A DNA stretch of 64,000 nt from Yoonia sp. I 8.24 (lineage in GTDB: Bacteria; Pseudomonadota; Alphaproteobacteria; Rhodobacterales; Rhodobacteraceae): contig NZ_JACXGQ010000004.1 in assembly GCF_022096995.1 (NCBI RefSeq), positions 186,001 to 250,000 on the forward strand, read 5' to 3'. The notes beneath the pieces are model-generated. The model ran no database searches. It worked only from the letters and a program-made list of their open reading frames with translations, and had not been told where the DNA came from. This document shows positions 45,432-54,181 of the stretch, piece after piece. The position numbers and the translations under genes were made by a program. Numbering within the stretch: position 1 is the first letter of the stretch; every line of letters begins with the position of its first letter.

Positions 45432-45818
45432 TTAACGCGTGGATTGGCGGATCTGTGCCGGAAGCCGAGCCACCGTCCCAGTTTCATCCATACAAATGAT
45501 CGTTACAACAGCCCGAAACAACAAGGTCTCTTCGCGCATAACATCTTGCTGAAGTGAAAGCCGCACGCCAGTCGTACGGCTGATCGACGTTTCAATCTGC
45601 AACAGATCATCAAAACGCGCAGGCGACAGGTAGTCAGCCTCGACCCGGCGCACCGCAAAAACCAACCCTGCGGCCTTCATCGCAACCTGATCAATCCCCA
45701 ATTCGCGGACCCATTCAGAGCGGGCGCGCTCAATGAACTTCAGATAATTGGCATAATAGACGATCCCGGCAAGGTCGGTATCTTCGTAATAGACGCGGAC
45801 GGGGAACTGATGGGTCAT
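45432..45818 (-). CDS. ybgC: Tol-Pal-associated acyl-CoA thioesterase YbgC
   Basis: A 128-residue hot-dog fold thioesterase. The catalytic Asp is in VYYEDTDLAGIVYYANYLKFIERAR, the YbgC signature. It hydrolyses short or medium acyl-CoA, or acyl-ACP linked to phospholipid synthesis, and sits at the head of the Tol-Pal cluster. It overlaps the end of the unknown upstream gene by 4 bases (45815-45818). Confidence 0.95.
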   Translation of the reverse strand: MTHQFPVRVYYEDTDLAGIVYYANYLKFIERARSEWVRELGIDQVAMKAAGLVFAVRRVEADYLSPARFDDLLQIETSISRTTGVRLSLQQDVMREETLLFRAVVTIICMDETGTVARLPAQIRQSTR

Positions 45819-46426
45819 GGCAGGCGCGCGCCGATACGCATGGCGTGGCTTGCATCGCGCGCTGCAACCGGCATCACCGGGTCATAGGCGGCACGAATAA
45901 CGTCGCCGATCTCGGGACGCAGGGCAACTGCCCCGTCGATCATCGCAAGCGGCGGCATTTCCGAAAATGCCGTATCCGACCAAAGCAAAATCACCTGTAC
46001 CGCTTGCGACAGAGCCAGCGTATCGGCTGGGGCCTGCGCCATTTGGTCATCCATGCGCATAAATACAAAAGCGGCTTGAATGGCGCCAGCATCATCAAAA
46101 CGGAAAATACGGTACTGATTGGCCTCGGCCGCCTGTAGACGTGCAACCAATGGACCAAGCTCTGGTAACATCTTGTCCAGATGCGGCACTTCCAACAGTT
46201 CGGCCCAGTCATTACAGAAGAACATCATCAGGTTGGCACCTAATTCCATGTCAGTCTCGTCCATTTTGTGACCGGCCAATGTCACAACGGCCTCAATCGC
46301 TCCCTTAAACAGCGCCAAGGTCGCATCATCGACACCGAACACGACAGGGACAATCGGCCGCCCCCAACGGGCAAATACATAATCCCCATCGGATCGGGTA
46401 AACAAAGGCGCGACATCCTGCATCAT
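45815..46426 (-). CDS. Conserved protein of unknown function between ruvB and ybgC
   Basis: A 203-residue soluble protein beginning MQDVAPLFTRSDGDYVFARWGRPIVPVVFG after the initial Met. No signal peptide or membrane segment, and I recognise no catalytic motif. The start at 46426 is supported by TTTGGAG just upstream, within or beside the oriented repeat element; a longer frame to 46552 runs into ruvB. Its stop overlaps the ybgC start. Homologues in other Rhodobacterales at the same place are expected from memory, but function is not known. Confidence 0.78.
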   Translation of the reverse strand: MMQDVAPLFTRSDGDYVFARWGRPIVPVVFGVDDATLALFKGAIEAVVTLAGHKMDETDMELGANLMMFFCNDWAELLEVPHLDKMLPELGPLVARLQAAEANQYRIFRFDDAGAIQAAFVFMRMDDQMAQAPADTLALSQAVQVILLWSDTAFSEMPPLAMIDGAVALRPEIGDVIRAAYDPVMPVAARDASHAMRIGARLP

Positions 46427-46434
46427 CTTGCTCC

Positions 46435-46453
46435 AAATACTCCCGCCGGAGGC
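46435..46453 (-). repeat. Oriented GCCTCCGGCGGGAGTATTT element, second exact copy
   Basis: A perfect 19-base match to the element at 4324-4342, read on the minus strand after the ruvB stop. The bases that follow, TGGAGCAAG, form the ribosome-binding site of the next gene. A separate palindrome CAAATTT-CTTG-AAATTTG lies at 46457-46474. Confidence 0.8.
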
Positions 46454-46484
46454 GAACAAATTTCTTGAAATTTGATCTGCGCCC

Positions 46485-47504
46485 TCAGCCAAATAAATCG
46501 TCTCGTGACTTTGGTTGATCCAACCCCAAATGGGTCCATGCCGCCTGTGCAAGCATCCGCCCGCGTGGTGTGCGCTGGATCAGGCCTTTTTGCAACAAAT
46601 AGGGTTCGATCACATCTTCCAAACTATCGCGGCTTTCGGACAAGGCCGCTGACATCGTTTCAATCCCAACCGGGCCACCACCATAGCTTTCTGCGATCAA
46701 ACGCAAATAGCGCCGGTCGGCATTATCCAATCCCAAATGATCCACGCCCAGCCGGGTCAACGCGCGATCGGCAATTTGCTGTGTGACTGTCCCGTCACCC
46801 TCAACAATCGCAAAATCAACGACACGGCGCAGCAACCGCCCCGCAATCCGTGGGGTACCGCGTGCACGACGGGCGATTTCGCGCGCCCCACCGTCGGATG
46901 CCGGCGTTCCCATCATCCGGGCACCACGCGTCACGATCTGATGCAATTCATCTTCGGTATAAAATTCAAGCCGTGTTGGAATGCCAAACCGATCACGTAA
47001 AGGCGTCGTCAAAAGCCCCATCCGGGTTGTCGCCCCAACAAGCGTAAAGGGCTGCAATTCAATACGCACAGTACGGGCTGCCGGGCCTTCACCGATCACC
47101 AAATCCAGTTCAAAATCCTCAAGCGCGGGGTAAAGCACCTCTTCAACGGCTGGGTTCAGCCGGTGAATTTCATCGATAAACAAAACATCGCGCGCCTCTA
47201 GGTTGGTCAAGATAGCGGCCAGATCACCTGCTTTGGCCAGCACCGGCCCAGATGTCATACGAAAGCTCACACCCAATTCGCGGGCCATGATCTGTGCAAG
47301 CGTGGTTTTCCCCAGCCCCGGCGGGCCGTGAAACAATGTGTGGTCCATCGCCTCGCCACGGCGGCGCGCGCTTTCTATGAAGACCTTGAGATTCGCACGC
47401 GCATCCGCCTGCCCGATAAATTCATCCAGCACCTGCGGACGCAGCGCGCGGTCCGCATCTTCGGGCTGAGGCGCTGCGCGCAATGTCGGATCCGGCTCAT
47501 TCAT
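46485..47504 (-). CDS. ruvB: Holliday junction branch migration helicase RuvB
   Basis: A 339-residue AAA+ motor that drives branch migration with RuvA. Walker [15 protein letters not shown] (about 59-72), Walker [26 protein letters not shown], sensor region [21 protein letters not shown] with the arginine finger, and a C-terminal winged helix ending [22 protein letters not shown]. It lies 9 bases after ruvA. Confidence 0.97.
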   Translation of the reverse strand: MNEPDPTLRAAPQPEDADRALRPQVLDEFIGQADARANLKVFIESARRRGEAMDHTLFHGPPGLGKTTLAQIMARELGVSFRMTSGPVLAKAGDLAAILTNLEARDVLFIDEIHRLNPAVEEVLYPALEDFELDLVIGEGPAARTVRIELQPFTLVGATTRMGLLTTPLRDRFGIPTRLEFYTEDELHQIVTRGARMMGTPASDGGAREIARRARGTPRIAGRLLRRVVDFAIVEGDGTVTQQIADRALTRLGVDHLGLDNADRRYLRLIAESYGGGPVGIETMSAALSESRDSLEDVIEPYLLQKGLIQRTPRGRMLAQAAWTHLGLDQPKSRDDLFG

Positions 47505-47513
47505 GGGCCATCT

Positions 47514-48167
47514 CTACTCTTTTGGGGCCAAGAGCTTCAAGGCCGCACGGATCAGGCGTGATGTATCTGCATCTGGATCGGCGCCTGCGGCTTCGGCGAC
47601 GGCGCTTGCCGCGTCGCCGGGCGCATAGCCAAGATTACCCAGCGCCGAAAGCGTTTCCGCCTGTGCGGGGTTCGCCTTTTTCGTAGGCTTCCTGCGCACG
47701 GGTGCCGCGTCTTCAATCACCGCAGTATCAACCGGTTCCGCGACAGCCCCATGCAACGCCATAACCCCCGGCGCTTTATCCTTGAGATCAAGAATGACTT
47801 TTTGCGCGGTCTTCGGGCCAACACCTTTGGCTTTTGCAACGGCATTCCAGTCACCCAGGGCAATCGCACGGCTGACACCGTCTTCGCCCAAGGTTCCCAA
47901 AATCGACAACGAAGCCTTGGCCCCGATCCCTTGCACCGACATGAGCATCCTGTGCCATTCTTTTTCGACCAAAGTCGTAAAGCCGAATAGCTGCAAATTA
48001 TCTTCGCGCACCAAAAGATCCGTATATAGCGCAACCGCCTCACCGTTGCCCGGCAATCCGGTCATCACACGGTCGGACACATAAACTATGTAGCCCACAC
48101 CGCGCACATCGATCAAAACATGATCGGTGCTACGGTATTCAAGTCTACCTGCAATCTTACCAATCAT
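47514..48167 (-). CDS. ruvA: Holliday junction DNA-binding protein RuvA
   Basis: 217 residues from the ATG at 48167 ([25 protein letters not shown]), overlapping the ruvC stop by 4 bases (ATGA). The OB-fold N-terminal domain, the helix-hairpin-helix pair ([34 protein letters not shown]) and the C-terminal domain III that contacts RuvB ([19 protein letters not shown]) are all visible. An upstream in-frame start at 48230 lies inside ruvC and is unlikely. Confidence 0.96.
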   Translation of the reverse strand: MIGKIAGRLEYRSTDHVLIDVRGVGYIVYVSDRVMTGLPGNGEAVALYTDLLVREDNLQLFGFTTLVEKEWHRMLMSVQGIGAKASLSILGTLGEDGVSRAIALGDWNAVAKAKGVGPKTAQKVILDLKDKAPGVMALHGAVAEPVDTAVIEDAAPVRRKPTKKANPAQAETLSALGNLGYAPGDAASAVAEAAGADPDADTSRLIRAALKLLAPKE

Positions 48168-48670
48168 GCCCCTGCCCTCGCCAACGCTTTGGCCAGTGTA
48201 CCCGCTGATTGCAGGTGGTGCGAATGACAAATCGCGATCGCAAGCGCATCCGCCGAATCCGCGCCCACGATTTTCACACCCGGCAATTGCAGTTTCACCA
48301 TATGTTCGACCTGATGTTTTTCTGCATGCCCGACGCCGACAACCGCCTTTTTCACGGCGTTCGGCGCATATTCACCGATCGCAAGCCCGGCCTGCGCAGG
48401 CACCAGCATGGCGATGCCGCGGGCCTGCCCAAGTTTGAGCGTCCCTACACCATCCTTGTTTACAAATGTCTGTTCAACCGCAGCCGCATCTGGCGCCCAT
48501 GCGTGAATGACATCGGTGAGTTGCGCATGGAGCGACAATAACCGCTCCCCAAGGTCGGCGCCCTTAGAGTGACAAATGCCATTTGCGATATGCGACAGGC
48601 GTGAACCGGTAACTTCGATCACGCCCCACCCCATATTTCGCAGGCCAGGGTCGATTCCCAATACGCGCAT
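48164..48670 (-). CDS. ruvC: Holliday junction resolvase RuvC
   Basis: A 168-residue endonuclease resolving four-way DNA junctions. The RNase H-like fold has its first catalytic Asp in [19 protein letters not shown] (D7), Glu in [11 protein letters not shown], and Asp residues near the C-terminus in [17 protein letters not shown]. It begins the ruvC-ruvA-ruvB operon, whose promoter should lie in 48671-48900. Confidence 0.96.
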   Translation of the reverse strand: MRVLGIDPGLRNMGWGVIEVTGSRLSHIANGICHSKGADLGERLLSLHAQLTDVIHAWAPDAAAVEQTFVNKDGVGTLKLGQARGIAMLVPAQAGLAIGEYAPNAVKKAVVGVGHAEKHQVEHMVKLQLPGVKIVGADSADALAIAICHSHHLQSAGTLAKALARAGA

Positions 48671-48977
48671 TGCTCGCCTCGTTATTATTTTTGTAAAAAT
48701 TACCTAGCACAAAACGCGAACATAAACCAAGCCACATTCGGATCACAGGCTTTGGCCGCGCCAAAACCCTCACTTGGCCTTAAGAAAATCGTGCCAAATC
48801 ATGGCCCTAGTAATTCCTTAAAAACAAGGGTTTTTTACGGGCAACCGCCCAAAAGTTAGGCATTCTGAAAACTCATATGAGCTATGCAAAAAATGGGGTA
48901 CCGCCGGATCCGAATCCCCCCTAAATGCCGGTCATCAAGTCATTTCTGCAACGCAGATCAACACAAGGAACGACCCA
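48671..48977. promoter_or_regulatory. Divergent control region ruvC / DUF1127 gene
   Basis: 307 bases without a gene. It contains a T6 run (48831 region), a perfect 10-base palindrome CTCATATGAG at 48872-48881 and CGGATCCG at 48904-48911. No canonical promoter stands out. AAGGA at 48965-48969 is the ribosome-binding site of the plus-strand gene. An sRNA or operator is possible but unproven. Confidence 0.4.
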
Positions 48978-49187
48978 ATGGCCAACGTCCAAACAAACCT
49001 CGCAACGTCCAGCATCCTTGCAGGCCGCGTTGCATCATTCTTTCACCAGTCCTTCAACACTGCGATGCAGTGGAATGCCGCGCGCATCACACGTAACTCG
49101 CTTTCCAAACTTTCAGCACGTGAGCTAGATGATATCGGGCTGACATTTGCTGACATCGACGCTGTCGCGACCCATAAATTACGTTAA
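48978..49187 (+). CDS. DUF1127 family small protein
   Basis: 69 residues. The C-terminal half has the DUF1127 (YjiS-like) signature: ARITRNSLSKLSARELDDIGLTFADIDAVA, a small helical domain. The N-terminal half is a helix of mixed character (FFHQSFNTAMQW). DUF1127 proteins in alphaproteobacteria are associated with RNA binding, phosphate and stress responses (general knowledge). It is a single-gene unit with a strong terminator at 49211 and a 300-base leader or control region, suggesting individual regulation. Confidence 0.88.
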   Translation: MANVQTNLATSSILAGRVASFFHQSFNTAMQWNAARITRNSLSKLSARELDDIGLTFADIDAVATHKLR

Positions 49188-49210
49188 ACGAACCACCACT
49201 CACAAATGCG

Positions 49211-49240
49211 AAAGGCCGCGCTGATCCAGCGCGGCCTTTT
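49211..49240 (+). terminator. Intrinsic terminator after the DUF1127 gene
   Basis: AAAGGCCGCGCTG (49211-49223) pairs perfectly with CAGCGCGGCCTTT (49227-49239) around ATC, ending in TTTT. Thirteen pairs, very stable; it can serve both strands. Confidence 0.93.
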
Positions 49241-49263
49241 CGTATTCATCTCACAAAAAGTGG

Positions 49264-49608
49264 TTAGGGCATGATAGTTTTGACTTGGTCCGCGATAAAC
49301 ACAGTTGCAACGTCAGGCTGCATGACCCAAGCACCAGCCTTCTCAACAAATGAACCGCTGCTCAGACCAGCAACCCGTTCTTCATAAGCTTCGGCACCAA
49401 GCGCTGCAAAAAGAAAACCTTTGAACAAAAACCCTGTGACGACCAGTGCGATAAGCCCCTTGAGCGGGAAGCGCGGACGATAGACACGCGGGCGTGCAAC
49501 GATCAGACCATCGGCATTAACAGAAGTAACAACGCCGTTAGCCATACGGTCATGGCGACGCACGATACGCTTCAGTCGTTTATCAAACGGGACATTTGCC
49601 TGTGCCAT
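49264..49608 (-). CDS. Small membrane-anchored protein, function unknown
   Basis: A 114-residue protein: a basic N-terminal half (DKRLKRIVRRHDRM; RVYRPRFPLKG), one membrane segment around 50-68 (LIALVVTGFLFKGFLFAAL) and a periplasmic-like tail. It is probably anchored with a positive cytoplasmic side. I do not recognise a family. TGGAG precedes the start, but a complete intrinsic terminator (49621-49648) ends just upstream of it, leaving little room for a separate promoter. Confidence 0.75.
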   Translation of the reverse strand: MAQANVPFDKRLKRIVRRHDRMANGVVTSVNADGLIVARPRVYRPRFPLKGLIALVVTGFLFKGFLFAALGAEAYEERVAGLSSGSFVEKAGAWVMQPDVATVFIADQVKTIMP

Positions 49609-49620
49609 ACTAAACTCCAG

Positions 49621-49648
49621 AAAAAAATATACGGATTAACTCCGTATA
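49621..49648 (-). terminator. Intrinsic terminator between prmA and the small membrane-protein gene
   Basis: On the minus strand TATACGGA and TCCGTATA form an 8-pair stem with a 5-base loop, followed by seven T residues (A7 at 49621-49627 on the plus strand). It lies 60 bases past the prmA stop and 12 bases before the next start codon. Confidence 0.85.
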
Positions 49649-49707
49649 GGATTGCAACCCATGTGATCAGAAACAAGGATTTTCACAAGAAACACTTAAA
49701 TGATTCG

Positions 49708-50586
49708 TCAAATTGGAATATTCTTGCTCATTGTTAACGTTGTCCATTCAACAATGCTACTATTTTCGACAAGATTGAACCCACTTTCAACATAAACGGC
49801 GATCACCTCATCGGCTTGCTCGTTCAATATCCCCGAGAGAATCACGTGCCCCCCATCGACAATATTCTGTGCCATCGCGGGTGCCAGCCCGATGAGCGGT
49901 CCCTTTAGAATATTGGCAAATATTAAATCATAGGGCGCGCCCGTTGCCAGTTCGGGTGCTTCAAACCCGGCAGCAACAACGCAATCTACCTGCCCCGAAA
50001 GCCCGTTTGCCGCGACATTCGCCGCTGCGACTTCGACCGCAACTGGATCAATGTCGCTGGCAAGTACGACGTCAGGAATAACCTTTGCCGCAGCCATCGC
50101 GAGCACTGCGGTGCCGCAGCCCACATCAATAACCCGCCCACCCGAAAAGCCCGCATTACAAAGCGCGTCAAATGCCCGTAAGCAACCTAAGGTTGTTCCA
50201 TGATGGCCTGTCCCGAACGCCATCGCGGCGTCAATCAGCAGTGGAATCTTGCCCGCTGGCACCGTATCCGCATCATGGCTGCCATAGACGTAAAACCGTC
50301 CTGCAGCGACAGGCGCCAATTCGCGCTGCACTTTGGACACCCAGTCTTGGTCGGGGAGTTCAGAAATATTGAACGGTTTCGCATCGTGCAGCGCCGAATA
50401 GACCGCCAACGCACCTGCGTCTGGATATTCTAAGAAGTAGGCCGCGACCTCCCATAGGCCGGACCCATCCTCGATTTCAAAAACGCCTACCCCGGTGGGC
50501 TCTGGCACCAAATCTTCAAGCGCCTCCGAAAGCTGATAGGCCGCGTCTTCGCCCGAGATGGTGGTTAACGCTGTAAACGTGGTCAT
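49708..50586 (-). CDS. prmA: Ribosomal protein L11 methyltransferase PrmA
   Basis: An SAM-dependent methylase of ribosomal protein L11. It is 292 residues from the ATG at 50586, since the longer frame to 50643 adds an unconserved stretch. The SAM motif RVIDVGCGTAVLAMAAAKV and the post-motif VLASDIDPVAVEVAAANV are clear. IPLLIDAAMAFGTGHHGTTLGCLRAF is the PrmA signature before motif I, and ANILKGPLIGLAP replaces the usual NxLxxPL motif. It is separated from msrA by 64 bases on the same strand. Confidence 0.92.
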   Translation of the reverse strand: MTTFTALTTISGEDAAYQLSEALEDLVPEPTGVGVFEIEDGSGLWEVAAYFLEYPDAGALAVYSALHDAKPFNISELPDQDWVSKVQRELAPVAAGRFYVYGSHDADTVPAGKIPLLIDAAMAFGTGHHGTTLGCLRAFDALCNAGFSGGRVIDVGCGTAVLAMAAAKVIPDVVLASDIDPVAVEVAAANVAANGLSGQVDCVVAAGFEAPELATGAPYDLIFANILKGPLIGLAPAMAQNIVDGGHVILSGILNEQADEVIAVYVESGFNLVENSSIVEWTTLTMSKNIPI

Positions 50587-50650
50587 ATCCGTTGCCCTTT
50601 TCCGGTGATCCCCCGAGTTAGGCACAGACCCTCGCGACGTCAAGCCGCGC

Positions 50651-51301
50651 TCAGGCGCCTGTCCCGATCGGGCAAGTCACCCCTGTCCCGCCGATGCCGC
50701 AATAACCGCTGGGGTTCTTGGCCAGGTATTGCTGGTGATAGGTTTCGGCAAAGTAGAACTGAGACGCATCGATGATTTCTGTCGTGATTGCGCCAAGCCC
50801 TGCTGCCGTCAGACGCGCGCCAAAACTTGCTCTTGATGCCTGCGCCGCAGCTTTTTGCGCGGCAGAGGCGGTATAAATACCAGAGCGATACTGCGTCCCC
50901 GCGTCATTACCTTGCCGCATCCCTTGTGTCGGATCGTGGTTTTCCCAAAACACCTGCAACAGTTGGTCATAGCTGATTTTTACGGGGTCAAAGACAACGC
51001 GGACCACTTCGTTATGTCCGGTTTTACCGGTGCAGACTTCTTCGTAGGTGGGGTTGGGCGTATAGCCCCCTGTATAACCAACCATCGTCGAGACCACGCC
51101 ATCAAGGGTCCAGAACATCCGCTCGACACCCCAAAAACAGCCCATGCCAAAAACGGCGACATCCATCCCGCTAGGTACATCCGCCATCAAGGGCGTGCCA
51201 AAAGTAAAATGGGGTTCGGTGATCGGGATCGCGGCATCACGGCCGGGTAAGGCCGCATCGGGCGTGACCATTTCTGATTTAGCGCGGCTGGCAAAAAACA
51301 T
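50651..51301 (-). CDS. msrA: Peptide-methionine (S)-S-oxide reductase MsrA
   Basis: Repairs oxidised methionine. The 216-residue protein has the catalytic Cys55 in [15 protein letters not shown] and typical segments [27 protein letters not shown] and [17 protein letters not shown] second cysteine near the C-terminus ([11 protein letters not shown]) can resolve the sulfenic acid. The N-terminal ~45 residues extend beyond the core and show no export signal. It lies downstream of an MFS gene on the same strand. Confidence 0.95.
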   Translation of the reverse strand: MFFASRAKSEMVTPDAALPGRDAAIPITEPHFTFGTPLMADVPSGMDVAVFGMGCFWGVERMFWTLDGVVSTMVGYTGGYTPNPTYEEVCTGKTGHNEVVRVVFDPVKISYDQLLQVFWENHDPTQGMRQGNDAGTQYRSGIYTASAAQKAAAQASRASFGARLTAAGLGAITTEIIDASQFYFAETYHQQYLAKNPSGYCGIGGTGVTCPIGTGA

Positions 51302-51335
51302 CGGCGAACTCCTTTATCTGATGAACATATATGGG

Positions 51336-52565
51336 TTATTCGGCTGGTGCCAAAAGACGCCCTTGAAACACGGTTTCGTGACCGGGCCCGGGGTGGCGCG
51401 GGACCAAAAGCGCAAGCGCAAAGGAGGTCGCGGCCATACAGGCCGCTACTATGAACACCGCTGCAGGTGAGACCAGCCACAAATACCCAAGCCCCGCAGG
51501 CAAAAAAACAGCCGCGATATGGTTAATTGTAAAGGCAACAGCCGCCGTCGGCGCAATATCCCCCGGATCCGCGATTTTTTGGAAATAGGTCTTCAACGCC
51601 AAAGCCAGTGCAAACAGCATATGATCGATCACGTATAGCGCAGAGGCGATAATCACGCCCCAACTAAAGAAATACAGCCCACCATAAGCCACAAAGACGA
51701 TAATCAAACCCGCATATTCAAACAACAGCGCCCGACGTTCGCCAAAGACCTGCACGATCCGCCCCATCAACGGCGCGATGATGATATTGACCACAAGGTT
51801 GATCGTATAGAGCGCCGTAATTTCATGGACCTTAAAGCCAAATTTCTCGACCATCATAAAGCCTGCGAAAACCACGAAAATCTGCCGCCGCGCCCCCGCC
51901 ATGAACTGCAACGCGTAATAGAGCCAATAGCGCTTGCGTAGCACAAAGGTTTTCAACTGTGGGTGCGGGGCCTCGAACTGCGGATAGGCGAACAAACAAA
52001 ACAGCGCCACAACTGCGGTAAACCCGCCCGACACCATATAGACGAAATTATAGCTCAGATCATACGTGCGCCAGGTCGAGACGATTAGGATATAAGCAAC
52101 CAATGTCGCGCCGGACCCCGCCGCCATGAGCCAGCCAATCATTTGCGGCGCCCGCTTTTTATCGATCCACTGCAACTGCAATGACTGGTTCACCGTTTCG
52201 TAGTAATGAAACCCAATCGACGATAGCATTGTCAGCGTCAAAATTCCGCCCATCGTGGGGAATTGTGCGGTCAATGCGGTGGCCACACCGAGCATCGCCA
52301 GTGCAACCATCCCCAAGACTTGTTCGCGCACAAACATGATGATCGCGATCACCCCGATCGCAAAGAACCCCGGAATTTCGCGCACCGTATGCAGCCAGCC
52401 GATATCACTGCCATCAAAATTGGCGACATCAATCACAAAGTTGTTAAGCAAGGCCAACCACGTCGAAAACGCCACAGGCATCGCCATCGCCATCAAAAAC
52501 AAAAGCGCTGCGGGGCGACGCCAAAATGGCAATGCGGGTGTATCTTCAAGACGGATAGTTTTCAT
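51336..52565 (-). CDS. MFS transporter
   Basis: A 409-residue transporter with about 12 membrane segments starting at residue 20 (AALLFLMAMAMPVAFSTWLALLNN). The ATG at 52565 is supported by AAGGA seven bases upstream; a longer frame to 52595 lacks that site. The loop HTVREIPGFFAIG and the central GSGATLVAYIL and GARRQIFVVFAGF motifs look like the MFS branch of uncharacterised permeases; substrate unknown. It is divergent from ccoG, and the FnrL-type box lies in the shared upstream region, so oxygen may affect it too. Confidence 0.88.
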   Translation of the reverse strand: MKTIRLEDTPALPFWRRPAALLFLMAMAMPVAFSTWLALLNNFVIDVANFDGSDIGWLHTVREIPGFFAIGVIAIIMFVREQVLGMVALAMLGVATALTAQFPTMGGILTLTMLSSIGFHYYETVNQSLQLQWIDKKRAPQMIGWLMAAGSGATLVAYILIVSTWRTYDLSYNFVYMVSGGFTAVVALFCLFAYPQFEAPHPQLKTFVLRKRYWLYYALQFMAGARRQIFVVFAGFMMVEKFGFKVHEITALYTINLVVNIIIAPLMGRIVQVFGERRALLFEYAGLIIVFVAYGGLYFFSWGVIIASALYVIDHMLFALALALKTYFQKIADPGDIAPTAAVAFTINHIAAVFLPAGLGYLWLVSPAAVFIVAACMAATSFALALLVPRHPGPGHETVFQGRLLAPAE

Positions 52566-52689
52566 TTGTAAATCCTTACGCCCATTCAATTCCATTGGCG
52601 AGACCGATCAGACCACAATACACGCACAGTCGCGGCACCATTGGTGCACAATTGCCGTGACACCCCGCCGCAGGGGGCGGCTGCCGCGT

Positions 52690-52703
52690 TTGATCCACAT
52701 CAA
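52690..52703 (+). promoter_or_regulatory. FNR/FnrL binding site upstream of ccoG
   Basis: TTGATCCACATCAA is a perfect TTGAT-N4-ATCAA FNR-type palindrome in the MFS/ccoG divergent region, 63 bases before the ccoG start codon. In Rhodobacterales, FnrL activates cbb3 oxidase genes under low oxygen. No -10 element is confidently assigned. Confidence 0.88.
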
Positions 52704-52765
52704 AGATATATTCCAGACACCTAATACAAGCGATCGTGCGAACAGACCGATTCATTGGATACACT

Positions 52766-54181
52766 ATGTCTACGACACCTCCCCCCTCCCTCTATGCCGC
52801 GCGCGAGCCGATCTTTCCTAAACGTGTGAAAGGCTACTACCGCAATCTGAAATGGGCGGTAATGGCCGTCACGCTCGGGATCTACTATCTGACGCCGTGG
52901 ATCAGGTGGGACCGGGGGCCAAACCTGCCCGATCAAGCCGTGTTGATCGACCTTGCGCACCGCCGTTTCTATTTCTTCTGGATCGAAATTTGGCCGCATG
53001 AATTCTATTTCGTCGCGGGCCTGCTGATTATGGCCGGGCTCGGGCTGTTTTTGTTTACCTCTGCCTTGGGCCGTGTCTGGTGCGGCTATACCTGTCCGCA
53101 AACTGTTTGGACCGATCTGTTCATCCTTGTCGAACGTTGGATCGAAGGCGACCGCAACGCGCGTGTGCGCCTGTGGAAATCCAAATGGGACATGCATAAA
53201 TGGCGCTTGCGGATCACCAAATGGATGGTTTGGTTTGCCATTTCGGTTGCGACAGGCGGGGCTTGGGTCTTTTACTTTGCCGATGCGCCAACACTGGCTG
53301 CCGGGCTTTTGACCCTTCAAGCGCCTTATATCGCTTGGGCGACTATCGGCGTGCTCGCGTTGACGACATTCGTGTTTGGTGGATTTATGCGCGAACAAGT
53401 TTGTAATTACATGTGCCCATGGCCGCGTATCCAAGCAGCGATGATGGACCCTGAAACGCTGACCGTGGCTTACCGGGACTGGCGTGGGGAGCCGCGCGGC
53501 AAAAAGCGCGACGCCAATGCAGGTGATTGTATCGACTGCATGGCTTGCGTGAACGTCTGCCCTGCTGGCATCGACATCCGCGACGGGCAGCAGATGGAAT
53601 GTATCACTTGCGCGCTTTGTATTGATGCCTGCGATGATATCATGGCTAAAATCGGCAAGCCGCGTGGCTTGATCGACTATCTGGCGCTGTCTGACCAAGA
53701 GGCCGAATCAAAAGGCAAACCGGCCAAGCCCATCTGGCGGCATGTCCTGCGGCTGCGCACGGTGATCTACACATCTCTATGGTCACTCATCGGGATTGGG
53801 CTTGTCTTCGCGCTGTTTATCCGCGCTGACATCGAAATGACCGTCTCGCCAGTCCGCAACCCAACATTTGTGACCCTCTCGGACGGGACAATCCGCAATA
53901 TCTATGATATTCGTCTGCTGAACAAAAACGGCGAAGATCGGGCGTTTCATCTGTCGTTGGTATCGGATGACATTTTGCGGATTGAGCTGGAAGGCACGGC
54001 AGAACGCTCTATCGTTGTTCCCGCGAATGAAACCTTGCTGCAACGGGTCTATGTATCTGCGCGGCCCAGTGACGCGGCAGCAACCGTAGACCGGACCGAA
54101 TTGCGGCTTTGGGTCGAAGATATGACATCAGGTGAACGTGCCTATAAGGACACGATATTTAACGGAAGGGCTGCACAATGA
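52766..54181 (+). CDS. ccoG: Cytochrome c oxidase accessory protein CcoG (RdxA/FixG)
   Basis: A membrane iron-sulfur protein for maturation of cbb3-type oxidase. 471 residues from the ATG at 52766. Several helices occupy the first half, with the signature WCGYTCPQTVWTDLF and CNYMCPWPRIQAAM. Two [4Fe-4S] ferredoxin-like clusters follow: DCIDCMACVNVCPAGID and ECITCALCIDACDDI. A C-terminal immunoglobulin-like domain faces the periplasm. ccoH starts 4 bases before its stop. The ccoNOP structural genes are not in this window. Confidence 0.95.
   Translation: MSTTPPPSLYAAREPIFPKRVKGYYRNLKWAVMAVTLGIYYLTPWIRWDRGPNLPDQAVLIDLAHRRFYFFWIEIWPHEFYFVAGLLIMAGLGLFLFTSALGRVWCGYTCPQTVWTDLFILVERWIEGDRNARVRLWKSKWDMHKWRLRITKWMVWFAISVATGGAWVFYFADAPTLAAGLLTLQAPYIAWATIGVLALTTFVFGGFMREQVCNYMCPWPRIQAAMMDPETLTVAYRDWRGEPRGKKRDANAGDCIDCMACVNVCPAGIDIRDGQQMECITCALCIDACDDIMAKIGKPRGLIDYLALSDQEAESKGKPAKPIWRHVLRLRTVIYTSLWSLIGIGLVFALFIRADIEMTVSPVRNPTFVTLSDGTIRNIYDIRLLNKNGEDRAFHLSLVSDDILRIELEGTAERSIVVPANETLLQRVYVSARPSDAAATVDRTELRLWVEDMTSGERAYKDTIFNGRAAQ

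Noticed and set aside
52721-53698. 325-codon open frame on the minus strand opposite ccoG
   Set aside because: It lies antisense to a well-conserved iron-sulfur protein, has low-complexity Arg/His/Pro composition and no recognisable domain.
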